DNA of 64,000 nucleotides from Streptomyces sp. CB02058. GTDB taxonomy: Bacteria > Actinomycetota > Actinomycetes > Streptomycetales > Streptomycetaceae. The notes under the pieces are model-generated. The model had not been told where the DNA came from. It worked only from the letters and a program-made list of their open reading frames with translations, and did not search any database. Shown piece by piece: positions 24,254 through 33,905 of the stretch. How positions within the stretch are numbered: the first letter of the stretch is position 1; every line of letters begins with the position of its first letter. A program made the position numbers and the translations under genes. The DNA lies in contig NZ_LIPG01000007.1 in NCBI RefSeq assembly GCF_001905505.1, positions 186,001 to 250,000 on the forward strand, in the 5' to 3' direction.

Positions 24254-25069
24254 ATGACCATGACGGCCCGATCGATCGCCGGCCCGGCGCTGAGCGTGCG
24301 GGGTCTGGAGAAGTCGTACGGGAAGGTCGAAGTGCTGCGCGGTGTGGACTTCGACGTGACGCGGGGCAGTATCTTCGCCCTGCTCGGCTCCAACGGGGCG
24401 GGCAAGACCACGACGGTCAGGATCCTCGCGACTCTGCTCAAGGCAGACGCGGGGACGGCGAGCGTCAACGGCCTGGACGTGGCCGAACAGCCCGCGAGCG
24501 TGCGCGAGTCCATCAGTCTCACCGGACAGTTCGCGGCCGTCGACGGGATCCTCAGCGGCAGGGAGAACCTCGTGCTCGTCGCCAGGCTGCGTCACCTGGA
24601 GGACCCGGGCGCGATCGCCGACGACCTGCTCAGGCGCTTCTCGCTGACCGAGGCGGGCGCGCGGAAGGTGTCCACCTATTCGGGCGGGATGCGCCGCCGG
24701 CTGGACATCGCGATGAGCCTCATCGGGAATTCCCCGGTGATCTTCCTGGACGAGCCGACAGCCGGACTCGACCCGGAGGCGCGCATCGAGGTGTGGGATG
24801 CGGTCAAGGAGCTCGCCGGTCACGGCACGACGGTGCTGCTCACCACGCAGTATCTGGACGAGGCCGAGCAGTTGGCCGACCGGATCGCGATCCTGCACCA
24901 GGGGCGGATCATCGTGAACGGCACGCTCGCCGAGCTCAAGAAGCTCTTCCCGCCCGCCGCGGTGGAGTACGTCGAGAAGCAGCCGACTCTGGAGGAGATC
25001 TTCCTCTCGGTCGTCGGCGGCGGCGACAGGAACGCCGTCATCGGCACGACAACGGGGGAACAGGGATGA
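24254..25069 (+). CDS. ABC transporter ATP-binding protein, DrrA type
   Basis: The 271-residue protein has a full nucleotide-binding domain: Walker A LLGSNGAGKTTTVRIL near residue 45, Q-loop LTGQFAAVDG, signature STYSGGMRRRLDIAMSL, Walker B VIFLDEPTAGLDPEARIEVW and an H-loop region LLTTQYLDEAEQLADR, where Q replaces His. Residues after 230 form the DrrA-type C-terminal extension. The start is the ATG at 24254 or 24260, both served by AAGGAGG. With the permease it exports a drug or toxic small molecule. Confidence 0.92.
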   Translation: MTMTARSIAGPALSVRGLEKSYGKVEVLRGVDFDVTRGSIFALLGSNGAGKTTTVRILATLLKADAGTASVNGLDVAEQPASVRESISLTGQFAAVDGILSGRENLVLVARLRHLEDPGAIADDLLRRFSLTEAGARKVSTYSGGMRRRLDIAMSLIGNSPVIFLDEPTAGLDPEARIEVWDAVKELAGHGTTVLLTTQYLDEAEQLADRIAILHQGRIIVNGTLAELKKLFPPAAVEYVEKQPTLEEIFLSVVGGGDRNAVIGTTTGEQG

Positions 25070-25827
25070 CCGGGTACTTCTTCAGCGACACCGCCGCGCT
25101 CACGGGGCGGACCCTGCGCCATGTCACCCGCAGCATGGACACCATCATCACGACCGTCCTCACGCCGGTCGCCATGATGCTGATGTTCGTCTACGTGTTC
25201 GGTGGCGCCATCGATACCGGGTCGGCCTCGTACGTGAACTACATGCTGCCCGGCATCCTGCTCATGACCATCGCATCGGGCATCTCCTACACCGCGTACC
25301 GGCTGTTCACCGATGTGCAGAGCGGGATCTTCGAGCGGTTCCAGTCCATGCCGATCGCACGGTCGGGTGTGCTGTGGGCCCATGTCGTCACCTCGCTGGT
25401 CGCCAATCTGATCGCGCTCGTCCTCGTCGTGGGCGTCGCCGTGCTCATGGGCTTCCGCTCGGGTGCAGGAGTGTCGGCCTGGCTGGCGGTCACCGGCATC
25501 CTGCTCCTGTTCACCCTGGCGCTGACCTGGCTCGCCGTGATCCCCGGGCTCTCCGCGTCGTCGGTCGAGGGCGCGGGCGCGTTCGCCTACCCGCTCATCT
25601 TCCTGCCGTTCGTCAGCTCGGCGTTCGTGCCCACGGAGACGATGCCGGGCCCGGTGCGCTGGTTCGCCGAACATCAGCCGGTGACGTCGATCGTCGACTC
25701 GATCCGTGCCCTGTTCACGGAGCGGCCGGTCGGCGACGACATCTGGATCGCGCTCGTGTGGTGTGTGGGCATCCTCGTCGTGGCGTACGTCTTCGCGATG
25801 ACCGCCTACCGCCGGAAGATCGCCTGA
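25066..25827 (+). CDS. ABC-2 type permease, DrrB type
   Basis: The 253-residue protein has six hydrophobic segments, among them VAMMLMFVYVFGGA, LLMTIASGISYT, NLIALVLVVGVAVLMGF, LLLFTLALTWLAVIPGLSA and IALVWCVGILVVAYVFAM. The stretch LIFLPFVSSAFVPTETMPGPVRWFAEHQPVT is the conserved ABC-2 region (residues 178-208). It overlaps drrA-type gene by 4 bp, so the two are translated together. Confidence 0.9.
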   Translation: MTGYFFSDTAALTGRTLRHVTRSMDTIITTVLTPVAMMLMFVYVFGGAIDTGSASYVNYMLPGILLMTIASGISYTAYRLFTDVQSGIFERFQSMPIARSGVLWAHVVTSLVANLIALVLVVGVAVLMGFRSGAGVSAWLAVTGILLLFTLALTWLAVIPGLSASSVEGAGAFAYPLIFLPFVSSAFVPTETMPGPVRWFAEHQPVTSIVDSIRALFTERPVGDDIWIALVWCVGILVVAYVFAMTAYRRKIA

Positions 25828-25836
25828 GGCAGGCTG

Positions 25837-26634
25837 GTGCCCATGCTCACCATCAGCCAGCTGGCGCGGTACGCGGGGGTGACGGTGCGGGCGGTACGCC
25901 ACTACCACAAGATCGGCCTGCTGCCCGAGCCCGAGCGCGACCGGTCCGGGTACCGGACCTACGATGCCGCCGCGGTCGTGCGGCTGATCCGGATCCGCAC
26001 CCTGGCCGATTCCGGCGTACCGCTGGCCAGGGTGCAGGAACTCCTCGACGCCGGGCCCGCGGAGTTCACCGCCGGCGTCGAGGAGATCGACAAGGGTCTG
26101 CGCGCCGAGATCCGGCGGCTGCGGGACACCCGCGCCCGGCTCGCCCGGCTCGCCGCCGGAGAGCATCTGGCGCTCCCGCAGTGCGTCGTGGACTATCTCG
26201 ACCGGCTGCGCGGTCTCGGTGTCGGGAAGCGGTACCTCGAACTGGAGCGGGACGCCTGGATCATGATCGCCGCGCAGGTGCCCGACCAGATCGGCGCCGT
26301 GATCGCCATGAAGCACGAGGAGCTGGACGATCCCGACATGGTGAGGCTCTACGGCTTCTTCACCGGGGAGCCCGACTGGCGGGCCGGTGACCCACGGATC
26401 GTCGAGGTCGCCGATGTCCTGGAGCGCCTGATGATTCGCGCCGTGGAGGCCGGCGAGGTGGGGACCGACGGCTTCGACGACCAGTTCGTCGCCCTGATGG
26501 ACTCGGCCATGCTCGAGTCCGCACCGGGCGCCGAACTGGTGCTGGCGATTCTCAAGGAGCGTGGCTGGGAGGGGTGGACCCGCATCGAGCGCGTGCCTGC
26601 CGACAGGCTCCCTCCTGAACCGCCGCCCTCCTGA
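25837..26634 (+). CDS. MerR family regulator of the DrrAB-type exporter
   Basis: Residues 1-75 form the MerR winged helix (MLTISQLARYAGVTVRAVRHYHKIGLLPEP and YRTYDAAAVVRLIRIRTLADSG), followed by a helical dimerisation stretch and a C-terminal ligand domain of about 150 residues of the TipA/multidrug-sensing type. No metal-binding Cys is present. GTG 25837 fits the AGGCAGG spacing better than ATG 25843. As last gene of the exporter operon with a MerR-type operator upstream, it should activate drrAB expression on sensing the exported compound. Confidence 0.87.
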   Translation: MPMLTISQLARYAGVTVRAVRHYHKIGLLPEPERDRSGYRTYDAAAVVRLIRIRTLADSGVPLARVQELLDAGPAEFTAGVEEIDKGLRAEIRRLRDTRARLARLAAGEHLALPQCVVDYLDRLRGLGVGKRYLELERDAWIMIAAQVPDQIGAVIAMKHEELDDPDMVRLYGFFTGEPDWRAGDPRIVEVADVLERLMIRAVEAGEVGTDGFDDQFVALMDSAMLESAPGAELVLAILKERGWEGWTRIERVPADRLPPEPPPS

Positions 26635-26672
26635 CGGCAGGTCGGCGGCCTCGGCGACGTCGTGCGGTGGTG

Positions 26673-26694
26673 CTCGCGCCTGCACGGGCGCGAG
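26673..26694 (+). terminator. Terminator after the merR gene
   Basis: An 8-bp stem (CTCGCGCC with GGCGCGAG) with a 6-nt loop lies 38 bp after the stop of the MerR gene. Confidence 0.5.
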
Positions 26695-27019
26695 GGGTCG
26701 ACCGGTCACCGCGCGGATCGTCGCGGCACACCTCCGGGGAGGTGGCTGAACGCGTCACGGGCCGACTCGTGCCCGGATGACCCGGGGCACCGGTGAGCCT
26801 TCGTCGCTCGTACAGGTGGAGCAGTTCGGCGACAAAGGGCGAACGGTCCGTGACGGGCCGTCGGACAGGGGCACCGACACGGAGCACGCCCGGAGTCACC
26901 GGGCCACCCGCCCGCGGCACTTCCCCCGCGCGCGAGCATGGGGCGGTCTCTCCCGGAACTCCCCCGGAAGGGCACTCCGAAGGCGGAACGACGTGGTCCG
27001 GAGGCCGTAGACTCGCCGG
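26695..27019. other. Intergenic region without a supported gene
   Basis: This stretch of about 325 bp holds open frames in several directions, but none has third-position GC bias, a ribosome site or a recognisable motif. It probably contains only the promoter of the downstream YciO gene, although I see no clear -35/-10 pair. Confidence 0.4.
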
Positions 27020-27640
<621 letters not shown>

Positions 27641-27757
27641 CCCGCCCGGGTCCCCGCGCGGTCACTCCGCGCTTCCGCGGGCTCCGCTGAGATGCGCGTA
27701 CCCCCCGGTGCCTGGTTCGGTGGAGGTGTCCGCTCCGTACAGCGCCAGGGAGTGATC

Positions 27758-27949
27758 ATGAGCGAGCAGGAAGACCTCCGGGGCCGCGCGCAGGAGATGC
27801 GCGACAAGGCGAAGGACCTCGAAGCGGCGGCGGAGAAGTCCACCGACCCCGCGGAACGCAAGCGTCTCCAGGAGAAGGCGCACCGGCTCGAGGACCAGAG
27901 CGTGCAGGTCAGCGGCATGGCGAGCGGGGACATCTACCCCATGGAGTAG
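27758..27949 (+). CDS. DUF6381 small coiled-coil protein, 63 aa
   Basis: The protein is short, charged and helical: LRGRAQEMRDKAKDLEAAAEKSTDPAERKRLQEKAHRLEDQS spans most of it as two helices, followed by the conserved tail GMASGDIYPME. This matches the streptomycete DUF6381 family, whose function is unknown. GGGAG precedes the ATG at 27758. Confidence 0.8.
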   Translation: MSEQEDLRGRAQEMRDKAKDLEAAAEKSTDPAERKRLQEKAHRLEDQSVQVSGMASGDIYPME

Positions 27950-28123
27950 GCCGGCACGGGGGCGTCGCGTCACCCGTCGGTGGAAGAGCCGCCGCGCGTT
28001 TGCCGCCCTCGTGCAGCCGTGTTAGTACGAACATGAGGTGGCTTGCGGTGAATACGCGGAGGGCGGGGCACGGGCTCCCCTCCCCCGCCCCGCTCTCCGC
28101 TCGCGCTCCGTGAAGGGGTACCG

Positions 28124-28522
28124 GTGACGTACATGAGATGGCAGGCGTTCCTGGAGGCCGTCCAGGAACGGGGCGACTATCCATCGGGCCTGGAGGCGGA
28201 GCGCGCGTCACGTGTGGTGCTGGCGCTGCTCGGGGCGCATCTGGTGGGTGAGGAGCGCAACGAGCTGGCGGCCCGGCTGCCCGAGACCTTCGCGCTGATC
28301 CTTCTCAATCCGCTGCAGGCCGCCGAGCCGCTGAGCCCCGAGAGATTCGTGCGCGCGGCGGCCGCCTGGATCGAGGGCGCGACCGAGCAGACCGCCGCCT
28401 GGGACACCAGCGCGGTGCTCAGTGTGGCGGCCGACGCCGCGGGCGAGGATCTCCTGGATCGGATGCTGCTGCAACTGCCTCCGGGCTACGACCTCTTGTT
28501 CGGTCACCCCGGCAGCATCTGA
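28124..28522 (+). CDS. DUF2267-like protein, 132 aa
   Basis: The helical protein begins MRWQAFLEAVQERGDYPSGLEAERASRVVLALLGAHLVGEERNELAARLPE (residues 4-54), which resembles the first half of DUF2267 proteins. The second half (RFVRAAAAWIEGATEQTAAWDTSAVLSVAADAAGEDLLDRMLLQLPPGYDLLFG) lies in the same fold repeat. Function is unknown. The GTG at 28124 follows AAGGGG at 7-nt spacing; ATG 28133 is the alternative. Confidence 0.75.
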   Translation: MTYMRWQAFLEAVQERGDYPSGLEAERASRVVLALLGAHLVGEERNELAARLPETFALILLNPLQAAEPLSPERFVRAAAAWIEGATEQTAAWDTSAVLSVAADAAGEDLLDRMLLQLPPGYDLLFGHPGSI

Positions 28523-28589
28523 GGCCGGTGGCGGGCGCTGTCCGACGTGCGGCGCGGGGTGCGTCCGAGGCCGGCACGGCATCCGAAGT

Positions 28590-29618
28590 TCAGGGCGCGG
28601 CGTCGGCGGCGGGGCGCAGGCCCGCGAGACGGGCGAGCCGCCGCATGGAGTCCACGAGCGCCTCGCGGTCGTACGTGCTCGTCGTGACCAGCACCTCGTC
28701 GGCGCCGGTCTCCTTGAGCACCAGCTCCAGTCCGTCGGCCACCGTGTCCTCGGTGCCCGCGAGATGCCCCCGCAGTCCGTCCTCGAACAGCCCGCGCTCC
28801 TTGTCCGTCATGGCCAGTGCCTCGATCCGTCCGGCCGGCGCCAGCGGCGGGAACGAGCCATGGGTGCGCGCGTACGCCATGGACCACGCTTCGGGGATCA
28901 GCAGCCGCCGCGCCTCCCGCTCCGTGCCCGCGACGGCGACGGTGCCCGCCACGATCACGTACGGCTCGGGAGCCCATGGGGAGGGGCGGAATCCGGCGCG
29001 GTACTCCTCGACCGCGCGGACGAGCCTCTCGCGGCCCCGGAGGTCGCCCACGACGAGCGGCAGACCGGCCGCGGCGGCGATCGCCGCGCCGCCGCCGGTC
29101 GCCAGGACGAACGGCGGAACGCGCAGCCCTTCGGCGGGACGGGCGTGCACCTGGGGGTGGGCCCGCTGCGTGCCGTCCAGCCAGCCGAGGAGTTCGCTCA
29201 GCTGACCGGCGAAGGCGTCGGCGTCGCCCTTGTCCCGGCCGAGGGCCCTGCGGATCCCGTCGGTGAAGCCGACGGAGCGGCCCAGGCCCATGTCGATCCG
29301 GCCGGGGAAGAGCGAGGCCAGGACCCCGAACTGCTCGGCCACGACGAAGGGCTGGTGGTTCGGGAGCATGACCCCGCCGGTTCCCACCCTGATGGTGGAT
29401 GTCGCGGCGGCCACGGCAGCCGCGAGCACCGTCGGCGCCGATCCGGCCACACCGGGCACGCTGTGGTGTTCGGACACCCAGAAGCGGTGGTAGCCGAGGT
29501 CCTCGGCCGTTCCCGCGAGCGCGACGGTGTCCCGCAGCGCCTGCGGGCCGTCATCCCCCTCGCGGGTGCGGGAGCGGTCGAGGAAGGAGAAGCGGGTCGA
29601 TCCGATGAGTGGGCTCAC
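28590..29618 (-). CDS. LLM-class flavin-dependent oxidoreductase
   Basis: The 342-residue protein is a bacterial luciferase-like monooxygenase: TAEDLGYHRFWVSEHHSVPGVAGSAPTVLAAAVAAAT (residues 38-74), STIRVGTGGVMLPNHQPFVVAEQFG, FPGRIDMGLGRSVGF, and late VADGLELVLKETGADEVLVTT. This MsnO8/SsuD-like subgroup uses FMNH2 or F420H2. The start is GTG at 29618; the nearby ATG at 29622 is in a different frame. The substrate is unknown. Confidence 0.9.
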   Translation of the reverse strand: MSPLIGSTRFSFLDRSRTREGDDGPQALRDTVALAGTAEDLGYHRFWVSEHHSVPGVAGSAPTVLAAAVAAATSTIRVGTGGVMLPNHQPFVVAEQFGVLASLFPGRIDMGLGRSVGFTDGIRRALGRDKGDADAFAGQLSELLGWLDGTQRAHPQVHARPAEGLRVPPFVLATGGGAAIAAAAGLPLVVGDLRGRERLVRAVEEYRAGFRPSPWAPEPYVIVAGTVAVAGTEREARRLLIPEAWSMAYARTHGSFPPLAPAGRIEALAMTDKERGLFEDGLRGHLAGTEDTVADGLELVLKETGADEVLVTTSTYDREALVDSMRRLARLAGLRPAADAAP

Positions 29619-29738
29619 TCATGGTTCAACGCCGGGGGCGCGCCGGGATTCCCGTATCCCTGGCGCGGCACGCGGTCACGGCCGGGAGGCCCGGCAGGGC
29701 ACGCGGCCGCCGCCGGGGTCACCCGGCGTGGCGCGCCG

Positions 29739-30125
29739 TCACCGCCGGGCTGCCGCGGCGGCGGTTTCGGCGGGCGCGTCGCGGAGTCCCAGGCGCAGAT
29801 GCTCCACGTGGTAGAGGGCCTGGTCCAGGAGTTCGGCGACGTGGTGGTCGTACAGGGCGTAGACGATCGAGCGCCCCTGCCTCTCGCCCGCGACGAGTCC
29901 GAGATTCCGCAGCAGCCGCAACTGGTGGGAGCAGGCGGAAGGTTCCATCTCCACCGCTTCGGCGAGGTCACCGACCGCGCAGGGGCCCTCCTGGAGCCGT
30001 GCCAGAATCCGCAGCCGGGACGGGGTGGCCAGCGCCTGGAGGGTCTCGGCGACGCCCGCGGCCCCCACGGCGTCCAGACGCTCGCGGGTGGTTGCGGTGT
30101 TCTGCTCGTCGCGTCCGTGGCCCAT
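29739..30125 (-). CDS. ArsR/SmtB-family metal sensor (alpha5-site type)
   Basis: The 128-residue repressor has the ArsR winged helix (LQALATPSRLRILARLQEGPCAVGDLAEAVEMEPSACSHQLRLLRNLGLV is the span near residues 25-75). In the last helix the spacing Asp-x-His-x10-His-x2-His (DHH...HVEH) is exactly the alpha5 metal site of CzrA/SmtB/NmtR-type Zn, Ni or Co sensors. No ribosome site is present. TAGAAT ends 7 nt before the ATG at 30125, so the message is probably leaderless. It diverges from a P1B-4 ATPase gene, its likely target. Confidence 0.88.
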   Translation of the reverse strand: MGHGRDEQNTATTRERLDAVGAAGVAETLQALATPSRLRILARLQEGPCAVGDLAEAVEMEPSACSHQLRLLRNLGLVAGERQGRSIVYALYDHHVAELLDQALYHVEHLRLGLRDAPAETAAAAARR

Positions 30126-30132
30126 GGCACTC

Positions 30133-30164
30133 ATTCTACGGATGACACATGAAGACCTGTTCAT
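30133..30164. promoter_or_regulatory. ArsR-type operator and leaderless promoter between metal sensor and ATPase
   Basis: ATGAA-N6-TTCAT (30149-30164) matches the core of SmtB/CzrA-type operators. The -10 box TAGAAT for the arsR gene lies at 30133-30138 on the minus strand. The site lies between the divergent genes and can repress both. Confidence 0.65.
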
Positions 30165-30222
30165 ATGTTCCTGTACGGTGGTGGCGTCGCCGTTCCCGCC
30201 GCCCGTGAGGGGTTTCTCCGCC

Positions 30223-32268
30223 ATGCCCGCTGCCGTCATCCCGCGCCCCTCGCGCACCCCGACCGCCGGTCCCGGCACGGTCCCCCGGCGCAGGACCCGC
30301 GTCCTCGCGCTGACGGAGGCCCGCTGGGCGGGCGCCTCCCTGGCGCTGTTCCTGCTGGCGCTGCCGCTCCAGGTCACCGGCGCCCCCGCCTGGGCCTGGG
30401 GCCCGCTGTACGCCCTGGTGTATGCCGCCGGAGGCTGGGAGCCCGCCCTGTCGGGACTGCGGGAGCTGCGGGAGAAGGTCCTGGACGTGGACCTGCTGAT
30501 GATCGTGGCGGCGCTCGGCGCGGCCTCGATCGGACAGGTGATGGACGGGGCGCTGCTGATCGTCATCTTCGCGACCTCGGGAGCACTGGAGGCACTGGCG
30601 ACCGCCCGGACCCAGGACGCCGTACGCGGACTCCTCGACCTGGCGCCGGACACCGCGTCCCGGATCATGCCCGACGGGGGTGAGGAGAGCGTCGCCACCG
30701 AGGACCTCGTGGTCGGTGATGTCATCCGCATCCGCCCGGGAGAGCGGGTCGGCGCCGACGGAAGGGTCCTGGACGGCGCGAGCGAGGTCGACCAGGCCAC
30801 CATCACCGGCGAACCGCTGCCGGTGACGAAGGAGCACGGGGACGAGGTGTTCGCCGGAACGCTGAACGGCACGGGAACGCTGCGGGTCGCCGTCGAGCGC
30901 GACGCCTCGGAGTCCGTGATCGCCCGGATCGTGGCCATGACGGAGGAGGCCTCCCGGACCAAGGCGCCCACCCAGTTGTTCATCGAGAAGGTCGAGCAGC
31001 GCTACTCGCTGGGCATGGTGGCCGCCACCCTGGCCGTCTTCCTCGTACCGCTGGGCTTCGGCGAGGACATGAAGGACAGCCTGCTGCGCGCGATGACCTT
31101 CATGATCGTGGCCTCCCCCTGCGCGGTGGTCCTGGCGACCATGCCGCCGCTGCTCTCCGCCATGGCCAACGCCGGACGCCACGGTGTCCTCGTCAAGTCC
31201 GCCGTCGTGATGGAGCGCCTCGGGCAGGCCGACGCCGTGGCGCTGGACAAGACCGGCACCCTGACGGAGGGCACCCCGCGCGTCACCGACGTCCGCCCGC
31301 TGACCGGTTCCGGGCTGACCGAGGACACGCTGCTCGCCCTGGCGGCCGCCGCCGAGCACGCCAGCGAGCACCCCCTGGCCCGCGCCGTCGTGAACGCCGC
31401 GCAGGAGCGGCGCCTGCCGGTCGCCCCCGCCGGGGACTTCACGTCGGCGCCCGGCACGGGGGTCACGGCCACCGTCGACGGCCACCGGATCGCGGTCGGC
31501 TCGCCCGGGCGACTGCTGCGCGAGGTCTCCACCCGTACGGCCACCACGGCCGCCGCCTTCGACCACGCCGCCTCCGCCGCCGAGGAGCTGGAGGACGGCG
31601 GGCGCACCGCCGTGCTCGTCCTGCGGGACGGCGTGCCGGCCGGGGTGCTGGGAATCGCCGACCGCATGCGCCGGGACGCCGTGGAAACCGTCGCGTCGCT
31701 GGCCCGTCTGACCGGCGGTTCGCCGATGCTGCTGACGGGTGACAACCCGCGCGCCGCCGCCCGGCTGGCCGCCGAGGCGGGCATCACCGACGTTCGCGCG
31801 GGACTGCTCCCCCAGGACAAGGCGGCCGCCGTACGCGAGCAGGAACAGGCGGGGCGCAAGGTCCTGGTGGTGGGCGACGGCGTCAACGACGCGCCCGCGC
31901 TGGCCGCCGCGCACACCGGCATCGCGATGGGCAGGGCCGGCTCCGATCTCGCACTGGAGACCGCGGACGCCGTGATCATCCGAGACGAACTGGCCACCGT
32001 GCCCGCCGTGGTGGCCCTGTCCCGGGCAACGCGCCGGCTGGTCGTGCAGAACCTGGTCATCGCGGGGGTGTTCATCTCCGTCCTGGTGGTCTGGGACCTC
32101 GTCGGCCATCTTCCGCTCCCGCACGGCGTCCTGGGCCACGAGGGCTCCACCGTGATCGTGGGCCTCAACGGCCTCCGGCTGCTGCGCGAATCGGCATGGC
32201 GGCGCGCGGCCGGCCAGGGCCTCACCCCGAAGCCGTCACCCACACCCTCGGAGCCGGCCGCCGCCTGA
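30223..32268 (+). CDS. P1B-4 heavy-metal ATPase (CoaT/CtpD type)
   Basis: The 681-residue pump has the phosphorylation site DKTGTLTEG near residue 343, actuator loop TITGEPLPVTK near 195, hinge GDGVNDAPALAAAH near 555 and HP motif EHPLARAV. The membrane metal site reads SPCAVVLATMPP rather than CPC. The last membrane helix has HEGSTVIVGLNGLRLL. SPC plus HEG(S/G)T defines subgroup P1B-4, which exports cobalt and possibly iron or zinc. There is no N-terminal metal-binding domain, as usual for this group. The divergent ArsR sensor should control it. Confidence 0.9.
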   Translation: MPAAVIPRPSRTPTAGPGTVPRRRTRVLALTEARWAGASLALFLLALPLQVTGAPAWAWGPLYALVYAAGGWEPALSGLRELREKVLDVDLLMIVAALGAASIGQVMDGALLIVIFATSGALEALATARTQDAVRGLLDLAPDTASRIMPDGGEESVATEDLVVGDVIRIRPGERVGADGRVLDGASEVDQATITGEPLPVTKEHGDEVFAGTLNGTGTLRVAVERDASESVIARIVAMTEEASRTKAPTQLFIEKVEQRYSLGMVAATLAVFLVPLGFGEDMKDSLLRAMTFMIVASPCAVVLATMPPLLSAMANAGRHGVLVKSAVVMERLGQADAVALDKTGTLTEGTPRVTDVRPLTGSGLTEDTLLALAAAAEHASEHPLARAVVNAAQERRLPVAPAGDFTSAPGTGVTATVDGHRIAVGSPGRLLREVSTRTATTAAAFDHAASAAEELEDGGRTAVLVLRDGVPAGVLGIADRMRRDAVETVASLARLTGGSPMLLTGDNPRAAARLAAEAGITDVRAGLLPQDKAAAVREQEQAGRKVLVVGDGVNDAPALAAAHTGIAMGRAGSDLALETADAVIIRDELATVPAVVALSRATRRLVVQNLVIAGVFISVLVVWDLVGHLPLPHGVLGHEGSTVIVGLNGLRLLRESAWRRAAGQGLTPKPSPTPSEPAAA

Positions 32269-32368
32269 GGTCCCGTCAGCGCGGGAGGCTCCCGGCGCCT
32301 CACCCGAACCGCGCGACCCGCCGCCATCACGGCCACCTATCGGGCACAATGTCCTATTTGCAACTAAA

Positions 32369-32401
32369 GTCCCCCTCGTATCTGCACCGCACGAGGGGGA
32401 C
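32369..32401 (+). promoter_or_regulatory. Leader hairpin that covers the ribosome site of the antiporter gene
   Basis: GTCCCCCTCGT pairs perfectly over 11 bp with ACGAGGGGGAC, with an 11-nt loop. The right arm contains the GAGGGGGA ribosome site 3-9 nt before the ATG at 32405. The hairpin lies in an AT-richer leader, so it may switch translation, or it may terminate readthrough from the ATPase gene. Confidence 0.55.
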
Positions 32402-32404
32402 CAG

Positions 32405-33859
32405 ATGACAAGCTCCCGCACCGGGACCGACGTCTCCGAAGGACCGGCCACCCCGGTCAAGATGTCGCTGCTGACGCTGACCATGATGGTGGTCGGCTCG
32501 ATGGTCGGCGCCGGAGTGTTCTCCCTGCCGTCGCGCTTCGCCCAGGAGACGGGTGTGGCGGGGGCACTGATCGCCTGGGCGATCGCCGGGACGGGCATGC
32601 TGATGCTCGCCTTCGTCTTCCAGACGCTCGCGGTGCGCCGGCCGGATCTCGACGCCGGTGTCTACGCCTACGCCAAGGCCGGATTCGGCGAGTATCTCGG
32701 CTTCTTCTCCGCGTTCGGATACTGGGCCAGCGCCTGCGTCGGCAATGTGACGTACTGGGTGCTGATCACGTCGACGGTCGGGGCCGTGTGGCCGGCCCTC
32801 GGCGACGGCGACACGCTGGTGGCCGTGGTCGTGTCCACGGCCGGGCTCTGGGCCTTCTACTTCCTCATCCGCCGGGGCGTGAAGGAGGCGGCGGCCATCA
32901 ACAGGGTGGTCACCGTCGCCAAGGTGGTCCCGATCATCGTGTTCGTGATCCTGGCCCTGTTCTTCTTCGACGCATCGGTGTTCGCCGACAACTTCGGCGG
33001 CGCGGACTACGCCGGCTCCCTGTTCAACCAGGTGCGCGGCACCATGCTGGCCACGGTGTTCGTCTTCCTGGGTGTGGAGGGCGCCAGCGTCTATTCGCGC
33101 CACGCCAGGCGACGCGAGGACATCGGGCGCGCCACCGTCCTCGGCTTCCTCAGCGTCTTCGCCGTCTTCGCCTCGGTCACGATCGTCTCGTACGGCATCA
33201 TGCCGATGGCCGAGATCGCCGACCTCCGCCAGCCCTCCATGGCAGCGGTGCTGGAGGAGGCGGTCGGTACCTGGGGCCAGGTCTTCGTGAGCGTGGGGCT
33301 GATCGTCTCCGTGCTCGGCGCGTATCTCGCCTGGACCCTGATGGCCGCCGAGGTGCTGTTCGTCGCCGCCAAGGACCACGACATGCCGCGCTTCCTGCGC
33401 CACGCCAACAGCGCCGACGTGCCGGTGCCCGCCCTGCTGATGACGACGCTGCTGTCCCAGGTCGTCCTGGTGATCACGCTCTTCTCGGACGACGCGTTCA
33501 ACTTCGCCCTCGATCTGACCAGTGCGCTGTCCCTGATCCCGTTCCTGCTCGCCGCCGCGTTCGCCGTCAAGATCATGGTCCGTCCCGACGAACTGACCAG
33601 GGGAACGGCCAAGCGGCGCGACCTGACCGTCGGCATCGTGGCGACGCTCTACACGGCGTTCCTGCTCTTCGCCGCCGGACTGAAATTCGTCCTGGTCTCC
33701 TTCATCATCTACGCCCCTGCCACGATCCTGTTCGCGATGGCCCGCAGGGAACAGGGACGGCGGGTCTTCTCCCCCGCCGAACGCCTCATCTGCGCCGTCT
33801 CCGTCGCGGGGGCCGTGGTCGGGGTGATCGCCCTGGCGGCGGGATGGATCAGCCTCTGA
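32405..33859 (+). CDS. arcD: Arginine/ornithine antiporter, APC family (ArcD-like)
   Basis: The 484-residue protein is an APC-superfamily carrier with about 12 membrane segments. It starts [28 protein letters not shown], the helix-1 substrate motif with GxG, and continues with [30 protein letters not shown]. This pattern is that of basic-amino-acid/polyamine antiporters such as ArcD. The next gene encodes arginine deiminase, which supports exchange of arginine for ornithine. The start codon is preceded by a ribosome site buried in a hairpin. Confidence 0.85.
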   Translation: MTSSRTGTDVSEGPATPVKMSLLTLTMMVVGSMVGAGVFSLPSRFAQETGVAGALIAWAIAGTGMLMLAFVFQTLAVRRPDLDAGVYAYAKAGFGEYLGFFSAFGYWASACVGNVTYWVLITSTVGAVWPALGDGDTLVAVVVSTAGLWAFYFLIRRGVKEAAAINRVVTVAKVVPIIVFVILALFFFDASVFADNFGGADYAGSLFNQVRGTMLATVFVFLGVEGASVYSRHARRREDIGRATVLGFLSVFAVFASVTIVSYGIMPMAEIADLRQPSMAAVLEEAVGTWGQVFVSVGLIVSVLGAYLAWTLMAAEVLFVAAKDHDMPRFLRHANSADVPVPALLMTTLLSQVVLVITLFSDDAFNFALDLTSALSLIPFLLAAAFAVKIMVRPDELTRGTAKRRDLTVGIVATLYTAFLLFAAGLKFVLVSFIIYAPATILFAMARREQGRRVFSPAERLICAVSVAGAVVGVIALAAGWISL

Positions 33860-33905
33860 GGTCCGCACTCCCCGCGTCCGCTTCCCGACCGAAAGGCAGC
33901 CCTTC

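Noticed and set aside
26777-27010. Open frame of 77 codons in the gap before the YciO gene
   Set aside because: No ribosome site, no third-position GC bias and no recognisable motif; treated as intergenic.
30136-32139. 667-codon frame antisense to the P-type ATPase
   Set aside because: It mirrors the ATPase gene, is Gly/Arg-rich and has no motif; the ATPase has all family motifs.
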